Source of the DNA: Bradyrhizobium sp. CSS354
GTDB lineage: Bacteria > Pseudomonadota > Alphaproteobacteria > Rhizobiales > Xanthobacteraceae
Direction: 5' to 3'
Assembly: GCF_029051725.1 (NCBI RefSeq)
Contig: NZ_JAACFU010000023.1
Span: 1 to 64,000, forward strand
Length of the DNA: 64,000 bases
Under the pieces are notes generated by a model. That model saw only the letters and a program-made list of their open reading frames with translations. It was not told the origin of the DNA and ran no database searches. Position numbers and translations under genes: made by a program. Below are positions 8,997 to 17,924 of the stretch, piece by piece. Numbering within the stretch: the stretch's first letter is position 1; each line of letters begins with the position of its first letter.

Positions 8997-10004
8997 ATGC
9001 CGTCACGTGCTGCGACAATCTTGACCGTACTGTCACTTCTCATTGCGGGACCGGCCATGGGATTCGATTCGGGATCTGATTCGGCCTTCGACATCGAGGC
9101 CCATCGCGGCGGGCGGGCACTGCTGCCGGAAAACACGCTTCCGGCCTTCGCCAACGCGCTGTCGATGGGTGTGGACACGCTGGAGCTCGACGTCGGCATC
9201 ACCGCCGACGGCGAAGTCGTCGTCTCGCATGAGCGCGGGCTCAATCCTGATCTCGCGCGGGATGCGAGCGGCGCCTACATCGCGCCTCCCGGCACGCCGT
9301 TCGTGAAACTGCGGCTCGCCGACGTCAGGACCTATGACGTCGGCGAGATCCGACCAGGCAGCCCTTACGCGAAGCAATTCCCCGACCAGCGCGCTATGCC
9401 CGGGACCCGCATTCCGACCCTGAGCGAGCTGTTCGCGCTGGTGCGCAAGTCCGGCAACACGCGCGTGCGCTTCAACATCGAGACCAAGATCGATCCGAAC
9501 CATCCGGACGAGACGCTCGATCCGCAAGCTTTCGTCACCAGGCTGCTCGGGCTAATCGAAGCCGAAAAATTCTCCGACCGCGTCATGATCCAGTCGTTCG
9601 ACTGGCGGACCCTGCTGCTCGTCCAGCAGCGAGCACCAAAGATGCCGACGGTGTACCTGACGCTCCAGCGCGGCTCGAGCCAGACGGTGGCGCTGGATAA
9701 AGCGACCAATTGGACAGCGGGATTCAGCCCGGCCGATCATGGCAGGTCGCTGCCCCGAACCATCAAGGCTGCGGGCGGCACAGTATGGTCGCCCTATTTC
9801 GGCGATGTGACCGCGGCACTGATCGCCGAGGCCCATGCGCTCGGGCTGCGTGTCGTGGTCTGGACGGTCAACAAACCCGAAGACATGGCGCGCATGATCG
9901 AGATCGGCGTCGACGGCATCATCTCCGACAAGCCCGATTTGTTGCGGCAAGTTGCGGGCAAGAAGGCAATTGCGTTGCCCGCGGGGACGCCGGTGGAGCC
10001 GTAG
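8997..10004 (+). CDS. glycerophosphodiester phosphodiesterase, secreted
   Basis: This enzyme hydrolyses glycerophosphodiesters released from phospholipids to glycerol 3-phosphate and an alcohol. The 335-residue protein carries a signal peptide (residues 1-22, ending PAMG) and the GDPD catalytic core: HRGG at 36-39, PENT at 44-47, LELD at 62-65 and SHE at 77-79, giving the two catalytic histidines (36 and 78) and the metal-binding Glu/Asp residues. The C-terminal block VVVWTVNKPEDM...GVDGIISDKP is also classical. It probably acts in the periplasm and feeds phosphate or glycerol scavenging. It ends nine bases before the convergent gene that follows. Confidence 0.93.
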   Translation: MPSRAATILTVLSLLIAGPAMGFDSGSDSAFDIEAHRGGRALLPENTLPAFANALSMGVDTLELDVGITADGEVVVSHERGLNPDLARDASGAYIAPPGTPFVKLRLADVRTYDVGEIRPGSPYAKQFPDQRAMPGTRIPTLSELFALVRKSGNTRVRFNIETKIDPNHPDETLDPQAFVTRLLGLIEAEKFSDRVMIQSFDWRTLLLVQQRAPKMPTVYLTLQRGSSQTVALDKATNWTAGFSPADHGRSLPRTIKAAGGTVWSPYFGDVTAALIAEAHALGLRVVVWTVNKPEDMARMIEIGVDGIISDKPDLLRQVAGKKAIALPAGTPVEP

Positions 10005-10013
10005 AAGCGGGCC

Positions 10014-12293
10014 CTACTCCCCGTCCCGCAAGCGCCGGTACAGCGCGCCCAAAATGTTGGAGTAATCGTCGGTCCAGACCCGCACCCTGTCGTCGGCTTC
10101 GGTCTGCTCCCATGATTTCGACGATGCGAGCCTGCCGACGTCGGCATCCTCGCGGGCGGAGATGACGACGTCGGTCGAGAAGATGTAGTCGCCATCGCGC
10201 CCCGAATCCTCGTTGTAGACCCAGCTCTTGAGATCGTTGGCATCGGCGATGCCGACCACGACAGTCTCGAGATCGAGGTGGCGGTTGGAGACGTGCATCA
10301 CCACGGCACCGTGCGGAGCGAGCTTGTCCTTGTAGATCTTCATCGCCTCTTCGGTGGCAAGATGGATCGGGATCGCATCCGACGAATAGGCGTCGACGAT
10401 GATGAGATCGTAGGCGCCGTCCGGCTCCTTCGCGAAGGTGAGGCGGGCATCGCCGATCACCGGCTTCAGGCCCGGCATGCAGCTCGAAATGTAGCGGAAA
10501 TTCTTCGGATCGCTTGCCGCGTCGACCATCGACTGGTCGATCTCGAAGAAGGTCCAGCTTTCGCCGGGCTCGGCAGCGCAGGCGAGCGTGCCCGATCCGA
10601 CGCCGATTGCGGCAACCTTCAGCGGCGCGCCCTTGCGCTCGCGGATCGCGGTGACGGCCTGACCGATGCCGCCATCCCTGTGATAGTAGGTGATCGGCTC
10701 GGGCCGGCCGGTGACGGGCGTGCCGTCATTGTTGAGGAAACGCTCGGCGCCGTGGATCGTGGTGCCGTGCATCAGCACGTGGAAATAGCCGCCGGGCGTC
10801 ACCACGATCTTGTGCACGCCGAAGAAGCTGCGCACCGTGGTGACGCGGCCTTCGTCCGCCGGATAAACCCGGATCAACGCCAGCGCGAGCACGACGGTGG
10901 CGAAAATCTTCCAGCGGTCGGCGTTGACCGCCAGTGCCAGCAGCGCGGCGAGGACGCCGACGCCGCCAGCCGCCCAGACCCGGTGATCCTCGAACCAGGT
11001 CGACAGCCCGCCCGTCATGATGGACGGCGCAACGAGCACCACGGCGAGCGCGGCAAGCGCCAGCCAGTACCATTTGACGATGCCCGCCAGCCGCTCGTTC
11101 GCGGGCGGACGGCACAGCGCGGCAAGCGCAACCAGGATCGGGTATTCGGCGATCCAGGAGAATGTGAACGGCGCGACGAGCCCTGCGAACAGGCCGCCGA
11201 CCATGCCGCCGAACGACAGCGCCACATAGAAACCGGTGAGATATTTGGCGGCAGGCCGGGTCCGCGCCAATTCGCCGTGGCAGGCCATGGCGATGACGAA
11301 GAAGCACAATTGATGGCCACCGAGCGTCAGCAGCAGGTTCTGCTCGCCGCCGAACGCCAGCAGGAAGACGACGCCCGCAATCGCGACCGGCTGGAGCATC
11401 AGCATCCATTTGTGCGGCAGCAGCGGCCGCGACTGGAACACCACCACCCAGGTCAAGAGGTACAGCGACAGCGGCAGCACCCACAGCAGCGGCGCGGCCG
11501 CAACGTCGGTCGAGATGTGCGCGGTGACGGCGATGAGCAGGCCGGACGGCACCCCGGCGAGGAATATCCAGCGCAGCCGCGTCATGAAACCGGGCGCCGG
11601 CGCGTTGATATCCTCGGTGCGCGCATCGACCATGGCCAGCTTCGGCGAGCGCAACAGCAGCACGCCACATGCCGCGATCAGGAGGATCAGAATGCCGTAA
11701 CCGCCGGTCCAGAGCCGGTTCTGCGTGTGCAGCGTGAACATCGGCTCCAGCAGGAACGGATAGGACAGCAGGGCGAGAAAGCTGCCGATGTTGGAGGACG
11801 CATAGAGGAAATAGGGATCATGTCCGGCAGGATGCCCGGTGCGGACGAACCAGGCCTGCAGCAACGGATTGTTGGCGGCGAGCGCGAAAAACGGCAGCCC
11901 GATCGAGATCACGAACAGGCCGAGCAGCCAGATCGCGTAGCCCGAGCCGGGCGGCTCGCTATAGGCCGAGGCGATGCCGAGCGGCAACGTGACGAAGGCT
12001 GCGATCAGCAGCAGGAGATGCACCACCACCGGAACGATGCGGTTCCTCACCTGCATCAACACATGCGCATAGGCGTAGCCCGCCAGCAGCAGCGACTGGA
12101 AGAACACCATCGCCACCGACCACACCGCCGGCGAGCCGCCGAGCCGCGGCAGGACCATCTTCGTGAACAGCGGCTGCACCGAGAACAGCAACAGCGCGCT
12201 GACGAAGATCGCGGCGGTGTAGACCGTCAGCAGCAGCCGGTTGCGCGACGAGGACGGCTGCTCCGTGGCGGCGGGTTGCACGATCGAATCCAT
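10014..12293 (-). CDS. membrane protein fused to a spermidine synthase-like domain
   Basis: A 759-residue two-part protein. The first ~470 residues form about a dozen transmembrane segments, resembling a degenerate transporter module. The rest is a spermidine-synthase-like Rossmann domain with AIGVGSGTLAC as the SAM-type binding loop (near residue 563), the acidic loop FFEIDQSM and DAYSSDAIP, the position of the catalytic Asp in polyamine synthases (near 634). Such fusions are widespread in bacteria and mostly uncharacterised; whether it makes polyamines is unknown. The start MDSIVQPAAT at 12293 precedes the first membrane segment. It is convergent with the phosphodiesterase gene and divergent from the oxidoreductase gene. 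Confidence 0.85.
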   Translation of the reverse strand: MDSIVQPAATEQPSSSRNRLLLTVYTAAIFVSALLLFSVQPLFTKMVLPRLGGSPAVWSVAMVFFQSLLLAGYAYAHVLMQVRNRIVPVVVHLLLLIAAFVTLPLGIASAYSEPPGSGYAIWLLGLFVISIGLPFFALAANNPLLQAWFVRTGHPAGHDPYFLYASSNIGSFLALLSYPFLLEPMFTLHTQNRLWTGGYGILILLIAACGVLLLRSPKLAMVDARTEDINAPAPGFMTRLRWIFLAGVPSGLLIAVTAHISTDVAAAPLLWVLPLSLYLLTWVVVFQSRPLLPHKWMLMLQPVAIAGVVFLLAFGGEQNLLLTLGGHQLCFFVIAMACHGELARTRPAAKYLTGFYVALSFGGMVGGLFAGLVAPFTFSWIAEYPILVALAALCRPPANERLAGIVKWYWLALAALAVVLVAPSIMTGGLSTWFEDHRVWAAGGVGVLAALLALAVNADRWKIFATVVLALALIRVYPADEGRVTTVRSFFGVHKIVVTPGGYFHVLMHGTTIHGAERFLNNDGTPVTGRPEPITYYHRDGGIGQAVTAIRERKGAPLKVAAIGVGSGTLACAAEPGESWTFFEIDQSMVDAASDPKNFRYISSCMPGLKPVIGDARLTFAKEPDGAYDLIIVDAYSSDAIPIHLATEEAMKIYKDKLAPHGAVVMHVSNRHLDLETVVVGIADANDLKSWVYNEDSGRDGDYIFSTDVVISAREDADVGRLASSKSWEQTEADDRVRVWTDDYSNILGALYRRLRDGE

Positions 12294-12409
12294 GGAAGCT
12301 CCGGCATAATCCCGGCGGGCGCCGGGCGCGCGCAATGGAGCACAAGGCGCCTGAACGAGCAATAAAGGGTCTCGTGATGTTGCAGCGGGGAATGCTTGAT
12401 ATAAGACGG

Positions 12410-12530
12410 TCGTTCCGGGGCGATGCGACCGGACCGCGAAGCGCGGCCCGGAGCATCGAACCCGGAACCTCCACATTCTCCGGTGCGGAGCCCGCACCAC
12501 AGTTCGCGCTTCGCGCACGCCGGAATGACA
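12410..12530. repeat. palindromic intergenic repeat, GTCGTTCCGGGGCG type
   Basis: The outer arms read TCGTTCCGGGGCG at the left and CGCCGGAATGAC at the right, with inner partial pairs (GAAGCGCGGCCCGG, GCTTCGCGCACGCC). It lies in the divergent region between the spermidine-synthase-like gene and the oxidoreductase gene, the only repeat of the set in a divergent promoter region. It resembles the elements at 31668-31746 and 49161-49262. Confidence 0.7.
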
Positions 12531-12543
12531 CCACCAGGGACGC

Positions 12544-14154
12544 ATGATCGAAACCGACGTCGTCATCATCGGCGCTGGCCATAACGGCCTCACCTGCGCG
12601 GCCTATCTCGCGATGGCCGGCTTGCGCGTGCGCGTGGTCGAGCGCCGCAAGGTGGTCGGCGGGGCCGCGGTCACAGAGGAGTTTCATCCCGGCTTCCGCA
12701 ATTCGGTCGCGGCCTACACCGTGAGCCTGCTCAATCCGCAGGTGATCCGGGACCTCAAGCTGGCCGAGCAGGGCCTGCGGATCGTCGAACGGCGCGCGCA
12801 GAATTTTCTGCCCGCGCCCGACGGCAGCTATCTCCTCACCGGCCAGGGGCGGACGCAGGCGTCCGTCGCACGGCTGAGCGCGCATGATGCAAACGCGCTC
12901 GATGGGTTTTCGCGCGAGCTCGAAGAGATCGCCGACGTGCTCCGGCAGTTCGTGCTGCGCGCGCCGCCAAACCTGCTCGACGGTTTCGGCACGGCCTCGA
13001 TCCGCGAAGCCGTGAACGCGTTCCAGAGCGCCAACATCCTTCGTGGGCTATCGCTGGAGCAGAACCGCAGCCTGCTCGATCTCTTCACCCGCTCGGCCGG
13101 CGAGATGCTGGATGAACGTTTCGAGCATGATCTGGTCAAGGCGCTGTTCGGCTTCGATGCCATCGTCGGCAATTATGCCAGCCCTTACGCCGCGGGCTCG
13201 GCCTATGTGATGCTGCATCACGCCTTCGGCGAGGTGAACGGCAAGAAGGGCGTCTGGGGGCACGCCATCGGCGGCATGGGCGCGATCACGCAAGCCATGG
13301 CGCGCGCCGCACGCGACCGCGGCGTTGTGATCGACACCGATGCGGGCGTGCGCGAGGTCATCGTCGAGCGCGACCGCGCGGTCGGCGTGGCGCTGGAGGA
13401 CGGCACAACCATCCGCGCGAAATATGTCGCGGCCAACGTCAATCCGAAGCTGCTCTATACGCGGCTGGTCGCCGCCGATGCGCTGCCGGCCGACTTCCTC
13501 GCCCGCATCCGGCACTGGAAGAACGGCTCCGGCACCTTCCGCATGAACGTGGCGCTGGACCGCCTGCCCTCCTTCACGGCGCTGCCGGGCGACGGCGATC
13601 ATCTCACCTCCGGCATCATCCTGGCCCCTGATCTCGGCTACATGGACCGCGCTTTTCTCGATGCCCGCGCGCACGGCTGGAGTCGAGAGCCGGTCGTGGA
13701 AATGCTGATCCCCTCGACGCTCGACGATACCCTCGCGCCCGCAGGACAACATGTCGCGAGCCTGTTCTGCCAGCATGTCGCGCCGGAGCTTCCCGATGGA
13801 AAGTCGTGGGACGACCATCGCGACGAGGTCGCCGACCTCATGATCGCGACGGTGGACAAATACGCGCCGGGTTTTGCGGCAAGCGTGCTCGGCCGCCAGA
13901 TCCTGTCACCGCTCGATCTCGAACGGCAATTCGGCCTGCTCGGCGGCGACATCTTCCACGGCGCGCTGACGCTGAACCAGCTGTTCTCGGCGCGGCCGAT
14001 GCTGGGCCACGCCGATTATCGCGGACCCGTGAGGGGCCTCTATCACTGCGGCTCCGGCGCCCACCCCGGCGGCGGCGTCACCGGCGCCCCCGGCCACAAC
14101 GCCGCGCAGGCGATCCTGAGAGATCTCAGGTCGCTGTTCGGAAGGCGTGGATAA
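12544..14154 (+). CDS. NAD(P)/FAD-dependent oxidoreductase, phytoene dehydrogenase-like
   Basis: A 536-residue flavoprotein of the COG1233 type. The N-terminal dinucleotide-binding motif IGAGHNG (residues 9-15) is followed by the ERR..VGGAA segment that contacts FAD. The C-terminal flavin-proximal block YHCGSGAHPGGGVTGAPGHNAA is the classic phytoene-desaturase family ending. It differs from true carotenoid desaturases (CrtI) in sequence style, and no carotenoid genes are near; the related human protein is PYROXD2. The substrate is unknown. The stop codon lies inside the first of a set of TGTGG-containing motifs that continue downstream. Confidence 0.9.
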   Translation: MIETDVVIIGAGHNGLTCAAYLAMAGLRVRVVERRKVVGGAAVTEEFHPGFRNSVAAYTVSLLNPQVIRDLKLAEQGLRIVERRAQNFLPAPDGSYLLTGQGRTQASVARLSAHDANALDGFSRELEEIADVLRQFVLRAPPNLLDGFGTASIREAVNAFQSANILRGLSLEQNRSLLDLFTRSAGEMLDERFEHDLVKALFGFDAIVGNYASPYAAGSAYVMLHHAFGEVNGKKGVWGHAIGGMGAITQAMARAARDRGVVIDTDAGVREVIVERDRAVGVALEDGTTIRAKYVAANVNPKLLYTRLVAADALPADFLARIRHWKNGSGTFRMNVALDRLPSFTALPGDGDHLTSGIILAPDLGYMDRAFLDARAHGWSREPVVEMLIPSTLDDTLAPAGQHVASLFCQHVAPELPDGKSWDDHRDEVADLMIATVDKYAPGFAASVLGRQILSPLDLERQFGLLGGDIFHGALTLNQLFSARPMLGHADYRGPVRGLYHCGSGAHPGGGVTGAPGHNAAQAILRDLRSLFGRRG

Positions 14155-14313
14155 GCCCGGGGATAAGCTGTGGACAGGTTGTTGGCAGAGCTGTGGAAGA
14201 GCTGTGGGTTACGCTCGTCCATGCCTGGTACAAGTTGGTGGAAAATCCGGGGATGAGCGGCGGGACAATCTGTGGCCAATGTCCGGACAAGCGAGCGGAT
14301 AGCCTGTGGGCAT
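14146..14313 (-). other. cluster of DnaA-box-like CCACA motifs
   Basis: Read on the minus strand this region holds, at 14146-14154, TTATCCACG; at 14192-14200, TCTTCCACA; at 14237-14245, TTTTCCACC; at 14169-14177, CTGTCCACA; at 14203-14211, TAACCCACA; at 14271-14279, TTGGCCACA; and at 14305-14313, ATGCCCACA. The first three each differ at one position from the relaxed DnaA box TTWTNCACA. All point the same way within 168 bases. The rest of the gap to the pilin gene (14314-14429) shows no gene. No replication gene is nearby, so an origin function is speculative. Confidence 0.35.
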
Positions 14314-14429
14314 TCTGTGAAAGCCCCCCCAAAAACGACGTCGCCCGCCAGGGGGCAATTCCCCCCGGCGGGCGCTGGTCGAAAGCAGTCGTATGGAGAA
14401 ATGGCCCCGCCGGAAATGGGAGGCGGAAA

Positions 14430-14594
14430 TTACTTCAAGGAGGTGCTAATCGAGGTGAACTTCTCGTTCATCGTGGTGCCCAGGCCGTTCACCACGGTGA
14501 TGATCGCCAGCGCGATACCTGCTGCGATCAGGCCGTATTCGATTGCGGTTGCACCTGAATCGTCGGTCCAGAACTTCAAAATCATGCGCTTCAA
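14430..14594 (-). CDS. Flp/Fap-type pilin, orphan
   Basis: A 54-residue type IVb (Flp) pilin subunit. After a short leader the motif DDSGATAIEYGLIAAGIALAII contains the conserved GATAIEYGLIA core with the Glu and Tyr needed for processing and assembly in Tad systems, and ends in KFTSISTSL. An AGGAGG site (14601-14606 on the plus strand as CCTCCT) sits 6 bases from a TTG and 15 bases from the next in-frame ATG, so the TTG at 14594, giving MKRMILKFW, is the likely start. No Tad secretion, prepilin peptidase or other pilus genes are in the window, so assembly would depend on genes elsewhere. Confidence 0.88.
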   Translation of the reverse strand: MKRMILKFWTDDSGATAIEYGLIAAGIALAIITVVNGLGTTMNEKFTSISTSLK

Positions 14595-14600
14595 GTCTCG

Positions 14601-14606
14601 CCTCCT
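14601..14606 (-). promoter_or_regulatory. Shine-Dalgarno site deciding a TTG start for the pilin
   Basis: The minus strand reads AGGAGG, a full match to the anti-Shine-Dalgarno. Its 6-base spacing to TTG (14594-14592) is optimal, whereas the ATG three codons on would be 15 bases away. Confidence 0.6.
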
Positions 14607-14748
14607 ATTCCATTTCGAGCTGTGTGGTTTGCCCAACATCCGCAAATTTACGTCCTACAACCTGCGGTCGGGTTAATCTCAAGAATGCAAGTTATGCGAA
14701 AAATTGGGAACAAAAGTTCCAAAAATTGAACCGGACGGAACCCTGAGA

Positions 14749-15633
14749 ATGCAGCCCTCCACCCATCGCGCCAGTTTTTCGATCGGCAGCGAGATCGCCG
14801 CCAGGCGCATTGTCGACGTCCTCACCGAAATGTTCTTCGAGGACGATGCGGCGGTCGCCGCCTTCGAGCAGCCTAACGGACAGTGGGACGTCGCGCTGCA
14901 TTTCGCGAACGCGCCGGACCGGGCGTGGCTTCGCGAACTCGTTGCAACCTCAGCAGGAAATGAGATCGCGGACACGCTGGCCTTCGACACCGTCGAAGCC
15001 AGGGACTGGGTCAAATCAAGCCTGGAAGATCTCGTCCCGGTGCCGGCCGGGCGCTTCGTCGTCCACGGCAGCCATGACCGCGACCGCGTGCCGCCAAACA
15101 AGCTCGCCATCGAGATCGAGGCCGCTCTCGCCTTCGGCACCGGCCATCACGGCACCACACGCGGCTGTTTACTCCTGCTTGACCATGTCCTGAAAAGCAC
15201 CCGGCCCGGCCGCGTGCTCGACCTCGGCACCGGGACCGGCGTGCTCGGGATAGCGGCGGCGAAGGCGCTGCATCACGCGGTGCTGGCCTCCGACATCGAC
15301 CCGGCCTCGGTCAAGGTGGCAGCCGAGAACGCCTTGTTGAACGAGGTCGGTCACCATGTGCGAGTGATCCGCGCCACCGGCTTCGCTGCGGCTGATTTCG
15401 GCAGATGCGGCCCGTTCGACCTGGTGCTGGCCAACATCCTTGCCAATCCGTTACGGCAATTGGCGGGCCCGTTGACGCGGCACCTCGCCCCTGGCGGGCG
15501 CGTCATCCTCTCCGGCCTGTTGACGCCCCAGGTCCCCGCCGTGATCGCCGCCTACCGCGCGCGCGGCCTCGTGCCTCTGAAGCACCTGCGGATCGAAGGG
15601 TGGAGCAGCCTGCTGCTGCGGAAGATGGGGTGA
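14749..15633 (+). CDS. prmA: ribosomal protein L11 methyltransferase
   Basis: This SAM-dependent enzyme trimethylates ribosomal protein L11. The 294-residue protein has the PrmA layout: an N-terminal substrate-binding part, the AFGTGHHGTT segment at about 128-137, motif I LDLGTGTG at 157-164, SDIDPASV for the ribose, and LANILANPL, the family's NPPY-like catalytic loop. The start is the ATG of MQPSTHRASF; a TTG 45 bases upstream is in frame but lacks family support. It is a single gene, divergent from the pilin, with a small convergent gene after it. A GGAAC-AAAA-GTTCC inverted repeat lies upstream at 14707-14720. Confidence 0.95.
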   Translation: MQPSTHRASFSIGSEIAARRIVDVLTEMFFEDDAAVAAFEQPNGQWDVALHFANAPDRAWLRELVATSAGNEIADTLAFDTVEARDWVKSSLEDLVPVPAGRFVVHGSHDRDRVPPNKLAIEIEAALAFGTGHHGTTRGCLLLLDHVLKSTRPGRVLDLGTGTGVLGIAAAKALHHAVLASDIDPASVKVAAENALLNEVGHHVRVIRATGFAAADFGRCGPFDLVLANILANPLRQLAGPLTRHLAPGGRVILSGLLTPQVPAVIAAYRARGLVPLKHLRIEGWSSLLLRKMG

Positions 15634-15657
15634 GTACGGGTGCTGCAGTAGATGCCG

Positions 15658-15840
15658 CTACTTTGCGGCCTTCTCGTCCCGGCGCATCGCGCGCTCGGCC
15701 TGCGAGGCGCGCCTCGCACGGCGTTCGGCGAAACGGTCGATCATCTGGCTGATGAGGCCGCGCGGTTTCTTCGGTGTTGTCGCCGCAGCCGGAACGCGGC
15801 GCACCGGCGGCGTAATCTTCTCAAACGTGAACGCTGGCAT
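15658..15840 (-). CDS. small basic protein of unknown function
   Basis: A 60-residue protein MPAFTFEKITPPVRR with a C-terminal half that is almost all Arg, Ala, Glu and Lys (DRFAERRARRASQAERAMRR), predicted helical and strongly basic. A GAGGGG ribosome binding site lies seven bases upstream of the ATG at 15840. It is convergent with prmA and divergent from the aminopeptidase gene. I do not recognise the family. Its codon use and Shine-Dalgarno site support a real gene. Confidence 0.6.
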   Translation of the reverse strand: MPAFTFEKITPPVRRVPAAATTPKKPRGLISQMIDRFAERRARRASQAERAMRRDEKAAK

Positions 15841-16028
15841 CGAGTGTCCCCTCGTCGTTGAGATGAACAACTTGCTCGAATTTCCCTGTTATCCGAACGA
15901 AGCGCAACTGCCGCATCCTGTACTCCACTCAATTCGAATGGAACTTGTTCAAGCACAGTCCATGCCAGATGCGACCTCAAATGCGTCTACATTGCGGACT
16001 GATCCGCATGATCCTAAAGTGATCCACC

Positions 16029-17858
16029 ATGTTCGAAGCGCACTTCCAGACATTCGAGGAGCCCGAGGCCGGCGTCGCACTGATCGCCCGGCTGGCCGCG
16101 CTCCGTGAAGAACTCGCCCGCCGCAAGCTGACCGGTTTCGTGATTCCACGCGCCGATCAGCAGCAGAATGAGTATGTGCCGCCGTCGGAAGAGCGTCTGG
16201 CCTGGCTAACCGGTTTTACCGGCTCGGCGGGGCTGGCGGTGGTGCTGACGCACGAGGCTGCGGTCTTCGTCGATGGACGCTACACGATCCAGGCGGCCAA
16301 GCAGGTCGATTCAAGGGCCTGGGCCGTGGAATCTCTGATCGATCCCCCGCCGGAAAGCTGGATATCGGCACACCTGAAGGCCGGCGACCGCCTCGGATTT
16401 GATCCGTGGTTGCACACTTTTTCGGCAGCCGAGCGTTTGGCCGCCGCCTGCACCAAGGCCGGTGCCGAGTTGGTCGCGGTCGACAGCAATCCGGTCGATG
16501 CGATCTGGCAGGACCGGCCACAGCCGCCGATTGCGCCGGTCACGGTGCACGGGATGCAACATGCCGGCGTGACTGAAGCCGAGAAGCTGACGCAGATCAG
16601 GAGCGAGATCGGCAAGCTCGGGGTCGATGCCTTGGTGCTGTCGGACAGCCATGCCGTGGCCTGGACCTTCAACATCCGCGGCGCCGACGTCGCGCATACG
16701 CCGCTGCCGCTGTCATATGCGCTGGTGCCGAAGGACGGCCGCCCCACCATCTTCATCGATCACCGCAAGCTCTCAAATCTGACTCGCGACCATCTCGAGC
16801 AGTCCGCCGACGTGCGCGAGCCCGATGCGATGGCGCCGACGCTGATGGCGCTCGCCAAGAGCGGTGGATCGATTGCGCTCGACAATGCGACCGCGGCCGA
16901 CGCCCTCAGCCGGCTGATCACGGGTGCCGGCGGCAAGCCGGTGCGCGGCAGCGATCCGATCGCGCTGCTCAAGGCGGTCAAGAACACGACCGAGATCAAG
17001 GGCACGCAAACGGCGCACCGGCGCGACGCCGTGGCGCTGGCACGCTTCCTCGCCTTCATCGACCGCGAGGCGGCAAGCGGCAAGCTCACCGAGATCGACG
17101 CGGTCGAGGCACTGGAGACGTTCCGCCGCGACACCGGCGCGCTCAAGGACGTGTCGTTCCCGACCATATCGGGCACCGGCCCGAATGGCGCCATCGTGCA
17201 CTACCGCGTCACCCGCAAGAGCAACCGGCGGATCGTGCCCGGCGATCTGCTGCTGATCGATTCAGGTGCACAATATGAAGACGGCACCACCGACGTCACC
17301 CGCACCATGGCCGTGGGCGAGCCGACCGACGAGATGCGCGACCGCTTCACGCGTGTGCTGCGCGGCCACATCGCGATCGCGCGGGCGGTCTTTCCCGACG
17401 GCGCCACCGGCGCGCAGCTCGACACACTCGCACGGCAATATCTCTGGGCCGCCGGCGTCGATTTCGAGCATGGCACCGGCCACGGCGTCGGCAGCTATCT
17501 CTCGGTGCACGAAGGACCGGCGCGGATATCGAAGCTCGGCACCACGCCGCTGAAGCGCGGCATGATCCTGTCCAACGAGCCCGGCTACTACAAGACCGAC
17601 GGTTTCGGCATCCGCATCGAGAACCTCGAACTGGTGGTCGCAGCCGACATCAAGGGCGCGGAAAAATCGATGAACGCGTTCGAGACGCTGACCCTGGCGC
17701 CGATCGACCGCCGGCTGATCGATGTGGCCATGCTGGGCAAGGACGAGCTCGACTGGCTCAACGCCTATCACGCGCGCGTCAGGACCGAGGTGCGGCCAGC
17801 GCTGGACGAGACGACGAAGGCCTGGCTGGACCAGGCCACGGCGGAGTTGAAGGCGTAA
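16029..17858 (+). CDS. pepP: Xaa-Pro aminopeptidase (M24B, aminopeptidase P family)
   Basis: This metallopeptidase removes an N-terminal residue preceding proline. The 609-residue protein has two creatinase-N-type domains (about 20-155 and 160-310) followed by the pita-bread catalytic domain. The five metal ligands are visible: Asp411 and Asp422 (IDSGAQYEDGTTDVT), His485 (HGTGHG), Glu517 (NEPGYY) and Glu531 (ENLE). The ~600-residue, three-domain form resembles eukaryotic cytosolic APP and is common in alphaproteobacteria, in contrast to the ~440-residue E. coli PepP. It is probably cytoplasmic, as no signal peptide is seen. It is monocistronic, and a palindromic repeat follows it. Confidence 0.94.
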   Translation: MFEAHFQTFEEPEAGVALIARLAALREELARRKLTGFVIPRADQQQNEYVPPSEERLAWLTGFTGSAGLAVVLTHEAAVFVDGRYTIQAAKQVDSRAWAVESLIDPPPESWISAHLKAGDRLGFDPWLHTFSAAERLAAACTKAGAELVAVDSNPVDAIWQDRPQPPIAPVTVHGMQHAGVTEAEKLTQIRSEIGKLGVDALVLSDSHAVAWTFNIRGADVAHTPLPLSYALVPKDGRPTIFIDHRKLSNLTRDHLEQSADVREPDAMAPTLMALAKSGGSIALDNATAADALSRLITGAGGKPVRGSDPIALLKAVKNTTEIKGTQTAHRRDAVALARFLAFIDREAASGKLTEIDAVEALETFRRDTGALKDVSFPTISGTGPNGAIVHYRVTRKSNRRIVPGDLLLIDSGAQYEDGTTDVTRTMAVGEPTDEMRDRFTRVLRGHIAIARAVFPDGATGAQLDTLARQYLWAAGVDFEHGTGHGVGSYLSVHEGPARISKLGTTPLKRGMILSNEPGYYKTDGFGIRIENLELVVAADIKGAEKSMNAFETLTLAPIDRRLIDVAMLGKDELDWLNAYHARVRTEVRPALDETTKAWLDQATAELKA

Positions 17859-17924
17859 GTTCGCCATTCACGGGCTCGACGCATAGCACCACGCGATTTG
17901 CGCAAGGCTCATTTCCACCCCCGC

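Noticed and set aside
10278..12365. 695-codon plus-strand frame opposite the spermidine-synthase-like gene
   Set aside because: His/Arg/Gln-rich antisense shadow typical of GC-rich DNA; the minus strand encodes recognisable domains.
12544..14154. Calling the oxidoreductase a carotenoid desaturase (CrtI)
   Set aside because: It has the family ends but no carotenoid genes nearby and a different sequence style; kept as a general oxidoreductase.
14146..14313. Assigning the replication origin to the DnaA-box-like cluster
   Set aside because: Only near-consensus boxes, no AT-rich unwinding element and no origin-linked genes; kept only as an observation.
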